DNA of 5,717 nucleotides, taken from Rickettsiales bacterium (GTDB lineage Bacteria; Pseudomonadota; Alphaproteobacteria; Rs-D84). This document shows, piece after piece, positions 5,040 to 5,717 of the stretch. A program made the translations under genes and the position numbers. Numbering within the stretch: the stretch's first letter is position 1; each line of letters starts with the position of its first letter. The notes below the pieces were generated by a model. The model did no database searches, was not told the DNA's origin, and was given only the letters and a program-made list of their open reading frames with translations. The stretch lies in assembly GCA_031267375.1 (NCBI GenBank), contig JAIRZE010000081.1, forward strand, positions 1-5,717. The letters run 5' to 3'.

Positions 5040-5717
<678 letters not shown>

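Overview
The window is the downstream end of an rRNA operon on the minus strand, followed by a short accessory region of four protein genes separated by palindromic repeats. The 23S and 5S sequences have bacterial signatures, and the 5S tail (GGTCGTCGCC) is of the alphaproteobacterial type. Modest GC, AT-rich intergenic DNA and many interspersed palindromes of the 'CGTCATTCCGG…' kind suggest a low-to-medium GC, possibly host-associated alphaproteobacterium. The genus cannot be read from this window.

Layout, right to left in the direction of rRNA transcription. The 3' part of 23S rRNA (about 5040-5717) runs off the window edge. A roughly 400-bp 23S-5S spacer is filled with hairpins, including a composite palindromic element at 4736-4880. 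Then come 5S rRNA (about 4517-4632) and an intrinsic terminator (4454-4477). Next is a fic gene (3252-4346) with a strong sigma70-type promoter of its own. Its stop codon lies at the edge of a second, partial copy of the 5S 3' end (3227-3254), which leads into another terminator (3158-3182). A two-gene unit follows: a lipoprotein with a C39-like papain-fold peptidase domain (2366-3133), then, 5 bp later, a secreted cysteine-rich protein built on an internal duplication (1470-2360).

A 207-bp MITE-like element (1267-1473) separates this unit from the only plus-strand gene, a class I methyltransferase-like protein (489-1247) that may be translated from a leaderless mRNA. Positions 1-455 hold palindromic repeats and no gene I can support.

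The most interesting points are: (1) fic lies between two copies of the rRNA-operon 3' end (5S tail, a TCGGTTTTT motif, a terminator), as if the rRNA 3' end were an insertion or recombination site; (2) the MITE-like element sits in the CTAG that contains the stop codon of the cysteine-rich gene, apparently without changing the protein; (3) the lipoprotein peptidase and cysteine-rich secreted protein form an envelope gene pair that I cannot match to a known system; (4) the 23S-5S spacer is heavily invaded by palindromes.
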